Below are positions 1 through 6,110 of a DNA stretch of 7,869 nucleotides, in pieces. A model generated the notes under the pieces. That model was given only the letters and a program-made list of their open reading frames with translations. It did no database searches and was not told the origin of the DNA. The stretch's first letter is position 1. Each line of letters opens with the position of its first letter. Position numbers and translations under genes: made by a program. Source of the DNA: DASRSS01 sp035765515 (GTDB taxonomy: Bacteria > Actinomycetota > Actinomycetes > Mycobacteriales > Jatrophihabitantaceae); NCBI GenBank assembly GCA_035765515.1, contig DASTXN010000018.1, positions 1 through 7,869 of the forward strand, given 5' to 3'.

Positions 1-86
1 CGGATCGTGCGCTTGCCGAAGCTGCCGTTGTCGATGGTGGCGACGGTCTCGAAGACGCCGTCCTCGTTCTGGTTGGCCTCTGACAT
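1..86 (-). CDS. pnp: Polyribonucleotide nucleotidyltransferase (PNPase), N-terminal fragment cut by the window edge
   Basis: PNPase is a phosphorolytic 3'-to-5' exoribonuclease of mRNA turnover; in actinobacteria it is the GPSI-type enzyme. Only 28 codons are visible, starting at ATG (84-86). The peptide begins MSEANQNEDGVFETVATIDN and continues with GSFGKRTIR, which fits the first beta strands of the first RNase PH domain (in actinobacterial PNPases a short variable leader precedes an 'ID-G-FG-R-IR' type segment). AGGAG at 93-97 lies 6 nt upstream of the ATG and supports this start. It lies downstream of rpsO in the same orientation, the conserved rpsO-pnp order, and that context carries much of the assignment. 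A stem-loop (98-137) abuts the ribosome binding site. Nothing can be said about the catalytic residues, which lie outside the window. Confidence 0.85.
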   Translation of the reverse strand, partial: MSEANQNEDGVFETVATIDNGSFGKRTI

Positions 87-97
87 AGAGGTCTCCT

Positions 98-137
98 CTC
101 GTACGTGACGATGCCGGAGGCACGTGCGACGTACGAG
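98..137 (-). promoter_or_regulatory. Stem-loop in the pnp leader, adjacent to the Shine-Dalgarno
   Basis: CTCGTACGT (98-106) and ACGTACGAG (129-137) form a perfect 9-bp inverted repeat. Inside it TGCC (112-115) and GGCA (119-122) form a second small hairpin. On the minus-strand transcript the outer stem ends exactly where the pnp AGGAG (97-93) begins. In E. coli a comparable double-stranded leader of pnp is cut by RNase III and then used for PNPase autoregulation, and the rpsO-pnp intergenic RNA of Streptomyces is also processed by RNase III. That this hairpin does the same job is inference from position and shape. Confidence 0.5.
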
Positions 138-289
138 CTCACACCTTGGATCCAGGTGCCGGTCTTCGATCGAAGCGGGCGAACCGAGTCGGTCCGACCG
201 CCACTACCGAGGACCGGCGTCGTTGGAGGTTCAGTAGTCGCAAGGACGCGCGGAGGTGCGCCCGGCGGGAATGTTCAGTTGTGAAGCAG

Positions 290-321
290 TCGGGGGCGAC
301 TCCTGACGGAATCGCCCCCGA
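290..321 (-). terminator. Hairpin just after rpsO: terminator or mRNA-processing stem
   Basis: TCGGGGGCGA (290-299) and TCGCCCCCGA (312-321) are a perfect 10-bp inverted repeat with a 12-nt loop. It starts 6 nt after the rpsO stop codon (328-330). On the minus transcript it is followed by CTGCTTCACAAC, with no real U-tract, so it is a GC-rich hairpin of the kind common at actinobacterial 3' ends. It may terminate only partly, protecting the rpsO 3' end while letting some transcription reach pnp. Confidence 0.6.
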
Positions 322-327
322 GAGGCC

Positions 328-597
328 CTATCGGCGCAGGCCGAGCCGCTCGATGATCGAGCGGTACCGGTTGATGTCGGTCTTGGCCAGGTAGTTGAGC
401 AGCCGGCGGCGGCGGCCGACCAGCAGCAGCAGGCCGCGACGGGTGTGGTGGTCGTGCTTGTGCTGCTTGAGGTGCTCGGTGAGGTCGCTGATGCGCTTGC
501 TCAGCAGCGCGACCTGGACCTCGGCGGAGCCGCTGTCGGACTCGTTGGCGCCGTACTCGGCGATGATCTGCTTCTTGACGTCGTTGCTCAACGGCAC
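328..597 (-). CDS. rpsO: 30S ribosomal protein S15
   Basis: S15 is a primary binder of 16S rRNA; it recognises the helix 20-21-22 junction and organises the platform of the small subunit. The product is 89 residues, the same length as E. coli S15, and aligns along its whole length: the GSAEVQVALL helix (23-32), the rRNA-contacting segment HKHDHHTRRGL (46-56), the basic GRRRRLLNYL stretch and the invariant C-terminal ending RYRSIIERLGLRR. The start is ATG with AGGAG at 608-612, 10 nt upstream. It is followed by a hairpin and then pnp, the normal arrangement. Upstream, however, lies eda rather than ribF. A short leader hairpin (633-656) could be involved in S15 autoregulation. The assignment is secure. 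Confidence 0.98.
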   Translation of the reverse strand: MPLSNDVKKQIIAEYGANESDSGSAEVQVALLSKRISDLTEHLKQHKHDHHTRRGLLLLVGRRRRLLNYLAKTDINRYRSIIERLGLRR

Positions 598-632
598 GTC
601 GGCGGTTCTCCTCGTGATCGGTGCAGGGGCGC

Positions 633-662
633 CCTACCGGTTTTCGTCACGGTAGGAGTCAA
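633..662 (-). promoter_or_regulatory. rpsO upstream region: candidate -35 element and leader hairpin
   Basis: On the minus strand TTGACT (662-657) is a near-consensus -35 hexamer. No good -10 follows at 16-18 nt; the nearest candidate, TAGGGC, is about 20 nt downstream. Overlapping it, CCTACCG and CGGTAGG (633-639 and 650-656) form a 7-bp stem with a 10-nt loop. If transcription starts further upstream, the hairpin would lie in the rpsO 5' leader, where S15 autoregulatory structures are known in several bacterial phyla. The promoter and leader readings compete, and the sequence does not decide between them. Confidence 0.3.
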
Positions 663-663
663 C

Positions 664-693
664 GCACGCTGCGCAGGCTCCGCTTGCGCGTGC
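664..693 (-). terminator. Possible weak terminator hairpin after eda
   Basis: GCACGC (664-669) and GCGTGC (688-693) form a 6-bp stem, extended by GCA (673-675) with TGC (685-687) after a 3-nt bulge. It lies about 50 nt past the eda stop. There is no U-tract on the minus strand, so this is a structural candidate only. It would separate edd-eda transcripts from rpsO. Confidence 0.25.
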
Positions 694-745
694 CCAGGTT
701 CTCAGGGTACCAGCGGCCCCGGCGCGCCCGGAAATCGCGGGTACG

Positions 746-1357
746 TCAGCGCAGTTTCGCGGCTTCCGCCGCGAGCGCGGTGACCCGCCCCCAGTCACCT
801 GCCGCCAGCGCGTCCGCCGGGGCGAGCCAGCTGCCCCCGACGCAGCCGACGTTCGGCAACGCCAGGAATTCCGGGGCGCTCGCCGGGCTGATCCCGCCAG
901 TCGGGCAGAATCGCAATTGCGGCAGCGGTCCGGCCACCGCTTTGAGCAGGGCGGTACCGCCGACGGCGCTCGCCGGGAACAGCTTGGCCTCGGCGATCCC
1001 GCGCTCGAGCAGCCGCAGCATCTCCGACGGCGTCGCCACCCCCGCCAGGAACGGCACCGCCTGATCGGCCAGCGCGTCCAGCAGCCCGTCGGTCGAACCG
1101 GGACTGACCAGGAACTGCGCCCCGGCAGCGACCGCGGCCTCGGCCTGCGCCGCGCTGCAGACGGTGCCGGCGCCCACAACCATGCCGGGCACCTCGGCCG
1201 CGATAGCACGGACGGCGTCCAGGGCGGCGTCCGAGCGCAGCGTGACCTCGATGACCGGCACCCCGCCGGCCAGCAGCGCCCGGGCGAGCGGGACGGCGTG
1301 GGCGCGGTCCTCGAGCACGACCACCGGGACGACCGGGGACAGGTCCAACACGTTCAC
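746..1357 (-). CDS. eda: 2-dehydro-3-deoxy-6-phosphogluconate (KDPG) aldolase
   Basis: This class I aldolase cleaves KDPG to pyruvate and glyceraldehyde 3-phosphate, the last step of the Entner-Doudoroff pathway, in the cytoplasm; many members also act on 4-hydroxy-2-oxoglutarate. The 203-residue length is typical. Family landmarks appear in order: PVVVLEDR (11-18); IEVTLRS (36-42) with the catalytic Glu37 and substrate-binding Arg41; VGAGTV (61-66); SPG (85-87); AKLFPAS with Lys125 as the Schiff-base lysine; CPTGGI (151-156), the phosphate loop; and GGSWL near the C terminus. The start is a GTG overlapping the edd stop (GTGA, 1354-1357), with AGGAG (1366-1370) 8 nt upstream inside edd, so the two enzymes should be translationally coupled. 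No anomaly is visible. Confidence 0.96.
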   Translation of the reverse strand: MNVLDLSPVVPVVVLEDRAHAVPLARALLAGGVPVIEVTLRSDAALDAVRAIAAEVPGMVVGAGTVCSAAQAEAAVAAGAQFLVSPGSTDGLLDALADQAVPFLAGVATPSEMLRLLERGIAEAKLFPASAVGGTALLKAVAGPLPQLRFCPTGGISPASAPEFLALPNVGCVGGSWLAPADALAAGDWGRVTALAAEAAKLR

Positions 1358-3282
1358 GCGCTCAGCTCCTCGGTGTGGATCGGGTTTTCACGCGCCGTGA
1401 CCGGTTCGGCGGCTCCGAACCGGTCACGGGACGCGAAAACGTGATCGGGCTCGAAGACCGAGGCGCCCCGGTCGGCCGGGCCCACCAGCCTGCGCATGGG
1501 TTCGAACAGGCCACGCCCCAGCGACGTTTCGCCGCTGGGCGCCGCCGCAGGTTCGCGCGCGAGCAGCTCGGCGGCGTCGACCAGGATCTCGATCCGGCCG
1601 CCTCCGCCGTCCACGCGCAGCACGTCGCCGTCGCGCACGCGCGCCAGCGGGCCGCCGTCGATCGCTTCGGGGGTGACGTGGATGGCCGCCGGCACCGTGC
1701 CGGACGCGCCGCTCATCCGCCCGTCGGTCACCAGAGCGACCTGATGCCCGCGTTGCATCAGGACCGACAGTGCGGGCACCAGCTTGTGCAGCTCGGGCAT
1801 CCCGTTCGCGCGCGGGCCCTGGAACCGCACGACGACCACGACGTCGCGGTCCAGCGTCCCCGCCGCGAACGCGTCCAGGAAGCCGGCCTGATCGCTGAAC
1901 ACGCGGGCCGGCGCCTCGGTCACCAGGTGCTCGGGCGCGACCGCGGACACCTTCAGCACGGCCCGGCCGAGGTTGCCGCTGAGCAGCCGCAGCCCGCCGT
2001 CCGGACGGAACGGGTCGGCCGCGGTACGCACGACCGACGGGTCGCCGGACGCCGCACGGGCGGGGTGCCAGCGCAGCTCGCCGTCGACCAGCACCGGTTC
2101 GTGCCGGTAGCGCGAAAGTCCGCGGCCGGCGAGCGTGTCGACGTCCTCGTGCAGCAACCCCGCCGCGAGCAGCTCGGCGATGAGGAACGGCGTTCCGCCG
2201 GCCGCGTGGAAGGCGTTCACGTCGGCCGGCCCGTTCGGGTACATGCGCGCGAACAGCGGGACCACCGCCGACAGCGCGTCGATGTCGTCCCAGGTCAGCT
2301 CGATGCCGGCCGCCGCCGCGATCGCGACCAAGTGCATGGTGTGGTTGGTCGAGCCTCCGGTGGCCAGCAGCGCGACGGTCCCGTTCACGATCACCCGCTC
2401 GTCCACCATGCGGCCGAGCGGCGTCCACTCCTCGCCGAGCCGGGTCAGCTGCGCGACCCGCTGCGTCGTCGCCGCGGTCAAGGCATCGCGCAACGGCGTG
2501 CCCGGATTGACGAACGCGGCGCCGGGCAGGTGCAGTCCCATCACGTCGGCGAGCAGCTGGTTGGAGTTCGCCGTCCCGTAGAACGTGCACGTGCCCGGGC
2601 TGTGGTAGCTGGCCGCTTCCGCGTCCAGCAGCTCCTCGTCAGCGATCTGGCCCTGCGCGTGCATCGTGCGCAGCCGCTTCTTCTCCAGGTTGGGCAGGCC
2701 CGGCCGCATCGGCCCGGCGGGGACGAGCGCGGCGGGCAGGTGCCCGAACTGCAGCGCGCCGATGAGCAGTCCGGGGACGATCTTGTCGCAGACGCCGAGC
2801 AGCAGCGCCCCGTCGAAGACGTCGTGGCTCAGCGCGATCGCCGTGGACATCGCGATCACGTCGCGGCTGAACAGGCTGAGTTCCATCCCGGGATATCCCT
2901 GGGTGATCCCGTCACACATCGCCGGCACGCCCCCGGCCACCTGCGCCACGGCACCGGCGCGGCGGGCGACCTGCTTGATGGCATCCGGGTAAGTCGCGTA
3001 CGGCTGGTGCGCGGACAGCATGTCGTTGTACGCCGTGACGATGCCCAACTGTGGACGTTCGGCGCGCCGCAGCACCGATTTGGTCGACGGAGCGCACGCG
3101 GCGAACCCGTGCGCCTGGTTCGCGCAGCCGAGGCCGGCGCGGCGTGGGCGCGACTCGGCGGCGACCGCATCGATCGCGGCCAGGTAGGTGCGGCGGCGCG
3201 GGGCCGAGCGCACCGCGATCCGCTCTGTGATCGCGGCGACGACGGGATGCAGGGCCTGCGCGGTCTGCAGGCGTGCGGGCAT
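1354..3282 (-). CDS. edd: 6-phosphogluconate dehydratase
   Basis: Edd dehydrates 6-phosphogluconate to KDPG, the committed Entner-Doudoroff step, using a [4Fe-4S] cluster (IlvD/Edd family). It aligns with E. coli Edd (603 aa) throughout. Numbered from ATG 3282: HGFAAC (58-63), YNDMLSAHQPY (85-95), GGVPAMCDG (117-125), GVCDKIVPG (163-171), GTCTFYGTAN (230-239), then ATGGSTNHTMHL and DGRMSGASG. Cys123, Cys165 and Cys232 are the likely cluster ligands. ATG 3282 gives 642 residues and starts 10 residues before homology to the E. coli N terminus. The frame stays open up to GTG 3390, with GTG 3342 and TTG 3309 also possible; only TTG has even a weak AGGA upstream, so the start is uncertain. The last 30 or so residues have no E. 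coli counterpart and are partly encoded by a large inverted repeat. The stop overlaps eda by 4 nt. Confidence 0.95.
   Translation of the reverse strand: MPARLQTAQALHPVVAAITERIAVRSAPRRRTYLAAIDAVAAESRPRRAGLGCANQAHGFAACAPSTKSVLRRAERPQLGIVTAYNDMLSAHQPYATYPDAIKQVARRAGAVAQVAGGVPAMCDGITQGYPGMELSLFSRDVIAMSTAIALSHDVFDGALLLGVCDKIVPGLLIGALQFGHLPAALVPAGPMRPGLPNLEKKRLRTMHAQGQIADEELLDAEAASYHSPGTCTFYGTANSNQLLADVMGLHLPGAAFVNPGTPLRDALTAATTQRVAQLTRLGEEWTPLGRMVDERVIVNGTVALLATGGSTNHTMHLVAIAAAAGIELTWDDIDALSAVVPLFARMYPNGPADVNAFHAAGGTPFLIAELLAAGLLHEDVDTLAGRGLSRYRHEPVLVDGELRWHPARAASGDPSVVRTAADPFRPDGGLRLLSGNLGRAVLKVSAVAPEHLVTEAPARVFSDQAGFLDAFAAGTLDRDVVVVVRFQGPRANGMPELHKLVPALSVLMQRGHQVALVTDGRMSGASGTVPAAIHVTPEAIDGGPLARVRDGDVLRVDGGGGRIEILVDAAELLAREPAAAPSGETSLGRGLFEPMRRLVGPADRGASVFEPDHVFASRDRFGAAEPVTARENPIHTEELSA
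1384..1440. repeat. Large inverted repeat within the 3' end of edd
   Basis: CCGTGACCGGTTCGG (1395-1409) and CCGAACCGGTCACGG (1415-1429) pair perfectly over 15 bp around a 5-nt loop. Beyond small asymmetric bulges the pairing continues: CGCG (1391-1394) with CGCG (1432-1435), and GTTTT (1384-1388) with AAAAC (1436-1440). The total is about 24 bp of pairing. It is in frame inside edd and encodes about residues 615-633 of the product, a stretch absent from E. coli Edd. It resembles a REP- or MITE-like palindromic unit that landed near the stop codon, or an mRNA stem between edd and eda. Confidence 0.85.
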
Positions 3283-3442
3283 GACGGGATGTCGATCTTG
3301 GGGCAGCAACGGTGATCCTGACGGTTCGAGGTGGACGCGCACGTCGGTGTGCTCGCGAGTGCTGTCTTGGGCGCTGCCTGCCGGGATCACCGAGCCGTGT
3401 GCGCGCCGTCACGTAGCCAAGCAGCTACCGGGCGGTAGACCC

Positions 3443-3452
3443 AAAACGTTTT
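3443..3452. promoter_or_regulatory. AAAACGTTTT palindrome upstream of edd, LacI-family-operator-like
   Basis: AAAACGTTTT is a perfect 10-bp palindrome flanked by CC and CGG, in surroundings otherwise very poor in A and T. LacI/GalR-family regulators, including CcpA-type cre sites, typically bind palindromes with a central CG step flanked by A/T runs. It lies between ribF and edd, 161-170 bp upstream of the preferred edd start and 53-62 bp upstream of the farthest one, so it suits control of edd-eda by a sugar-acid or sugar regulator. No convincing -10/-35 pair was found near it. Confidence 0.4.
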
Positions 3453-3522
3453 CGGCCCGACACGCCCTCGGCTCAGCTACGCCTCAGTAGCGCGGCTACC
3501 GTCGCGTGCGCCGCGCTCGGTG

Positions 3523-4473
3523 TCAGCCGACGATCTCGCGGGTCCGGGCGACGTCGGCGTGCATCTGCGCGACCAGCGACTCGATGCCGTCGAACTTCTC
3601 CATGCCGCGCAGCCGCTCGATGAACTCCACGCCGATCGCCTGGCCGTACAGGTCGCCCTCGAAGTCCAGGACGTAGGCCTCCACGCGGCGCTGCCGCACC
3701 TCGAACGTGGGATTGGTGCCGACCGAGATCGCGGCCGTGCCCAGCGGCTCGCCCGGGACCGTCCGGCCCCACTCGTCCAACCGCCAGACCCGTCCGGCGT
3801 ACACGCCGTCTGCGGGCACCGCGGCCCAGGTGTCGGTGCGCAGGTTCGCGGTCGGGAAGCCGAGGTCACGGCCGCGCTGATCGCCGCGCTCGACCACGCC
3901 GTCCAGCCGGTGTGGCCGGCCGAGTGCCGCCGCGGCCGCGCGCATCTCGCCGGCGTTGACGCAGGTGCGCACGTAGGTCGCGGACAGCGTGGTGTCGCCG
4001 TCACACAGCAGCGGCACACCCTGCGCGGTGAAGCCGAACCGCTGGCCGAGTTGCTGCAACAGCGCGACGTTGCCGGCCGCCTTGTGGCCGAAGCGGAAGT
4101 TCTCCCCCACGACGACGCCGACCGCGTGCAGCCGCTCGACCAGGGCGCGGTGGGCGAACTCGTCCGGCGGCATCTGCGAGAACTCCAGCGTGAACGGCAG
4201 TGCGCAGAAGACGTCGACGCCGAGCTCTTCGACGAGTTCGGCGCGCCGCACGATCGTGGTCAGCTGCGGCGGGTGGGTGCCCGGACGGACCACCTCGGAC
4301 GGATGCGGCACGAAGGTGATCAACACGCTCGGCACCTGCCGCTGGGCGGCCAGCTTCACCGCCTTGCCGATGATGTCGGCGTGACCGCGGTGCACGCCGT
4401 CGAACACCCCGATCGTGACGACGCAGTTGCCCCAACCCGTCGGGACTGCCTCAAGCCCATGCCAGCGCTGCAC
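3523..4473 (-). CDS. ribF: Bifunctional riboflavin kinase / FAD synthetase
   Basis: RibF phosphorylates riboflavin to FMN and adenylylates FMN to FAD in the cytoplasm. The 316-residue length is usual for the bifunctional enzyme. The N-terminal FAD synthetase (nucleotidyltransferase) domain shows GVFDGVHRGH (22-31, the HxGH nucleotide-binding signature), FVPHPSEV (54-61), VVGENFRFGH (121-130) and LSATYVR (163-169). The C-terminal kinase domain shows GRPHRLDGVVERGDQRGRDL (185-204), GFPTANL (205-211, the PTAN motif binding Mg-ATP), GVYAG (223-227), SVGTNPTF (250-257), VEAYVLDF (264-271) and FIERLRGMEKFDG (284-296). The start is GTG (4471-4473) without a clear Shine-Dalgarno; a TAGGCT -10-like hexamer 8 nt before it suggests a leaderless mRNA. 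edd lies downstream where rpsO would usually be. Confidence 0.97.
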   Translation of the reverse strand: MQRWHGLEAVPTGWGNCVVTIGVFDGVHRGHADIIGKAVKLAAQRQVPSVLITFVPHPSEVVRPGTHPPQLTTIVRRAELVEELGVDVFCALPFTLEFSQMPPDEFAHRALVERLHAVGVVVGENFRFGHKAAGNVALLQQLGQRFGFTAQGVPLLCDGDTTLSATYVRTCVNAGEMRAAAAALGRPHRLDGVVERGDQRGRDLGFPTANLRTDTWAAVPADGVYAGRVWRLDEWGRTVPGEPLGTAAISVGTNPTFEVRQRRVEAYVLDFEGDLYGQAIGVEFIERLRGMEKFDGIESLVAQMHADVARTREIVG

Positions 4474-4725
4474 GTCGAGTCAGCCTACTGGGGTCGCTGC
4501 CGCGGCTCGTCGCGCGCCGACTTCGAGCACCTGTCGCACGGGGCTCTCACCTCTGGACACAGACTGCGGAAGGCGCCACTGCGGGCAGCGCTCGCACGCC
4601 TTGCCCTAAACGTCGCGCTCGCCGTGGTCTGCGCCGTGGCGATTGCGTTGTCGGCCCGGTACGTCCAGGTGCTGCTTGTGGTGTGGGCGCCCGTCGTCGA
4701 ACTGGTGAGCCGATTCGAGTCGTGA
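4459..4725 (+). CDS. Weak candidate: small membrane protein in the ribF-IS gap
   Basis: An 88-codon plus-strand frame from ATG 4459 to TGA 4725 overlaps the 5' end of ribF by 15 bp. Its C-terminal half is hydrophobic: LALNVALAVVCAVAIALSA, then YVQVLLVVWAPVVELV, which could be one or two membrane segments. About 82% of third codon positions are G or C, compatible with coding but not proof at this base composition. There is no Shine-Dalgarno, and no other ATG, GTG or TTG precedes the hydrophobic part. I recognise no family. It could be a remnant of a gene broken by the rearrangement that brought in the IS, or chance. The rest of the gap up to the IS shows no gene. Confidence 0.22.
   Translation: MPALHVESAYWGRCRGSSRADFEHLSHGALTSGHRLRKAPLRAALARLALNVALAVVCAVAIALSARYVQVLLVVWAPVVELVSRFES
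4482..4487 (-). promoter_or_regulatory. Candidate -10 element for leaderless ribF
   Basis: On the minus strand TAGGCT (4487-4482) matches the actinobacterial TANNNT -10 pattern, with 8 nt between it and the ribF GTG. A transcript starting at the usual distance would begin at or next to the start codon. No good -35 is present at 16-18 nt and no Shine-Dalgarno precedes the GTG. Leaderless genes are common in actinobacteria. Confidence 0.35.
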
Positions 4726-6060
4726 TCACGCGGAGACCGGCTCAAAGACGACCGCGGGAGGTGAAACGTCTCTTGCGTGCGCAATGACAGCTGGGGGTGT
4801 GCCGTCGTAACCGTCTGCCGAAGCCGCGGACGACGTACGGAGCCTGACCCGGTTCTCCGGACACGGTGATGTGCCCCCGGTTTCATGGACTCGCGGCTGA
4901 GGCGTTCTGGGCTGCTCGGCGTGGTTGTTCTCGAACTCTATGGGGCTGATCTGGCCAAGCGTGGAGTGTCGGCGGCGTCGGTTGTGGAAGCCTTCGATGT
5001 ATTCGAAGATCGCGTTGGCCAACTCGATGCGGGTGTTCCAGCGTCGCCGGTTGAGGACCTCGACTTGTAGCCGGGCCCAGAAGGACTCGACGACGGCGTT
5101 GTCGTAGGGGTCGCCGACTGTGCCGAGCGACGGTGACAGCCCGGCTCGCCGCGCTCGGTCGGTGAAGGCCCAGGAAGTGAATTGAGTTCCGTGGTCGCCG
5201 TGGATCACTCCCCCGGAGACCTGGCCGGCGGCATCGCCACGCGAGTCGATGGCCATGCCTAGCGCGTTGGTGGCCAGGTCGGCGCGCGCGCGCGAGTCAA
5301 TGGCCCAGCCGACGACGCGGCGGCTGAAGGTGTCGATGACGACGCAGCAGTAGAGCTTGCCCTCACGGGTCGGGTGCTCAGTGATGTCGGTGACCCAGAG
5401 CTGGTTCGGCCCGGACCTGGCGAACTCGCGGCGCACCAAGTCGGTGATAGTGACCGACGCCGGGACCTTTTTCGCCCGCCGGCGAAGCGGAAGACCAGCC
5501 AGGCCGGCTCGGCGCATCAGCAGCGCGACGGTGTTGTGCCCGATGGTGACGCCTTGGGAGTGGACGAGTTCGGCATGGACCCGCAGCGCACCGTAGGTGC
5601 CGTGCGAGGCGTCGTGGATCGCGGCGATGCGATCAGACAACCACACATGGCGGATGGCTCTGGTCGAAGGTGCACGCGTGCGCCACTCATAAAAGCCCGA
5701 CCGGGAGACGGCCAGTTCGCGGCAGGCGCGTTTGACGTCGACGGCCTCATCGACCAGCTCGGCGACGAGCTGGAACCGTCCTTTTGGGGGCACCACCTGC
5801 TCCACCGCCGCGGCGGCCTTGCGCAGAATCTTGACCTCGTCCTCGAGCTCACGGATGCGGAGCTGCGCAGCGGCAAGCTCAGTCGACTCGCTCGTCGTCG
5901 TGCCAGGCTTGAGGCCGCGATCGATCAGGTCCCGCGACTTCCAGCCATAAAGGCAACTCTCCGCGATGTCCAGCGCAGCCGCGACGTCACGAACCGTGCG
6001 CCCGGACGCGACGAGATCAAGCGCTCGACGACGAAACTCGGCAGGGTAGGGCTTCGGCAC
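4726..6060 (-). CDS. IS3-family transposase, single fused OrfAB frame
   Basis: This DDE transposase catalyses movement of the surrounding IS. The N-terminal OrfA-like part has a helix-turn-helix (about 1-45) and a coiled coil, ELAAAQLRIRELEDEVKILR (61-80). The OrfB-like part has a second HTH (about 105-160), then the integrase core: WVTDIT with Asp225, HGDHGTQFTS with Asp289 and NAVVESFW with Glu325, exactly 35 residues between the last two (DD35E), and finally the RRRRHSTLGQ motif. Gln332 stands where many IS3 enzymes have Lys. OrfA and OrfB are in one frame, so no programmed frameshift is needed, as in a common actinobacterial subgroup. The start is GTG with AGGAG (6068-6072) 7 nt upstream. 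The frame has no stop inside the element: about 36 residues at the C terminus come from flanking DNA. The core looks intact, so activity is possible. Confidence 0.93.
   Translation of the reverse strand: MPKPYPAEFRRRALDLVASGRTVRDVAAALDIAESCLYGWKSRDLIDRGLKPGTTTSESTELAAAQLRIRELEDEVKILRKAAAAVEQVVPPKGRFQLVAELVDEAVDVKRACRELAVSRSGFYEWRTRAPSTRAIRHVWLSDRIAAIHDASHGTYGALRVHAELVHSQGVTIGHNTVALLMRRAGLAGLPLRRRAKKVPASVTITDLVRREFARSGPNQLWVTDITEHPTREGKLYCCVVIDTFSRRVVGWAIDSRARADLATNALGMAIDSRGDAAGQVSGGVIHGDHGTQFTSWAFTDRARRAGLSPSLGTVGDPYDNAVVESFWARLQVEVLNRRRWNTRIELANAIFEYIEGFHNRRRRHSTLGQISPIEFENNHAEQPRTPQPRVHETGGTSPCPENRVRLRTSSAASADGYDGTPPAVIAHARDVSPPAVVFEPVSA
4838..4890 (+). repeat. Terminal inverted repeat at the transposase 3' side (IRR)
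   Basis: Compared with the complement of 6111-6163, 44 of 53 positions match by hand alignment. Two perfectly conserved blocks stand out: the outer 13 bp (CGGAGCCTGACCC) and an inner 10 bp (GTGCCCCCGG). The transposase frame reads straight through this repeat. Confidence 0.88.
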
Positions 6061-6110
6061 TGCATGGCTCCTTCCGGATCACCAAGCAGCGTCAGTCTCT
6101 CAAGGATCGA

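Noticed and set aside
146..394. Plus-strand frame across the pnp-rpsO gap and the rpsO 3' end
   Set aside because: Arg-rich product without a motif, overlapping the rpsO hairpin and coding end; no ribosome binding site of note.
1375..3315. Very long open frame on the plus strand opposite edd (646 codons)
   Set aside because: It mirrors a clear Edd on the minus strand. High GC removes stop codons from antisense frames; its product is rich in Arg, His and Gln with no recognisable domain.
3425..3499. Small inverted repeats (CTACC/GGTAG at 3425-3438, GTAGC/GCTAC at 3487-3499) as a ribF terminator
   Set aside because: Stems of 5 bp without a U-tract are expected by chance in DNA of this composition.
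3520..4458. Plus-strand open frame opposite ribF
   Set aside because: Antisense shadow of ribF with low-complexity composition. Only its last part beyond the ribF start was considered separately.
4741..4810. Short plus-strand peptide frames after GGGAGG near 4757
   Set aside because: They are only 8 codons each (from GTG in AGGTGA and from ATG near 4783) and overlap end to start; too short and without support.
4485..4886. Minus-strand frame of 133 codons across the ribF-IS gap
   Set aside because: Ser/Arg/Thr-rich with no motif; it crosses the IS end and overlaps the transposase tail, so it is a chance frame.
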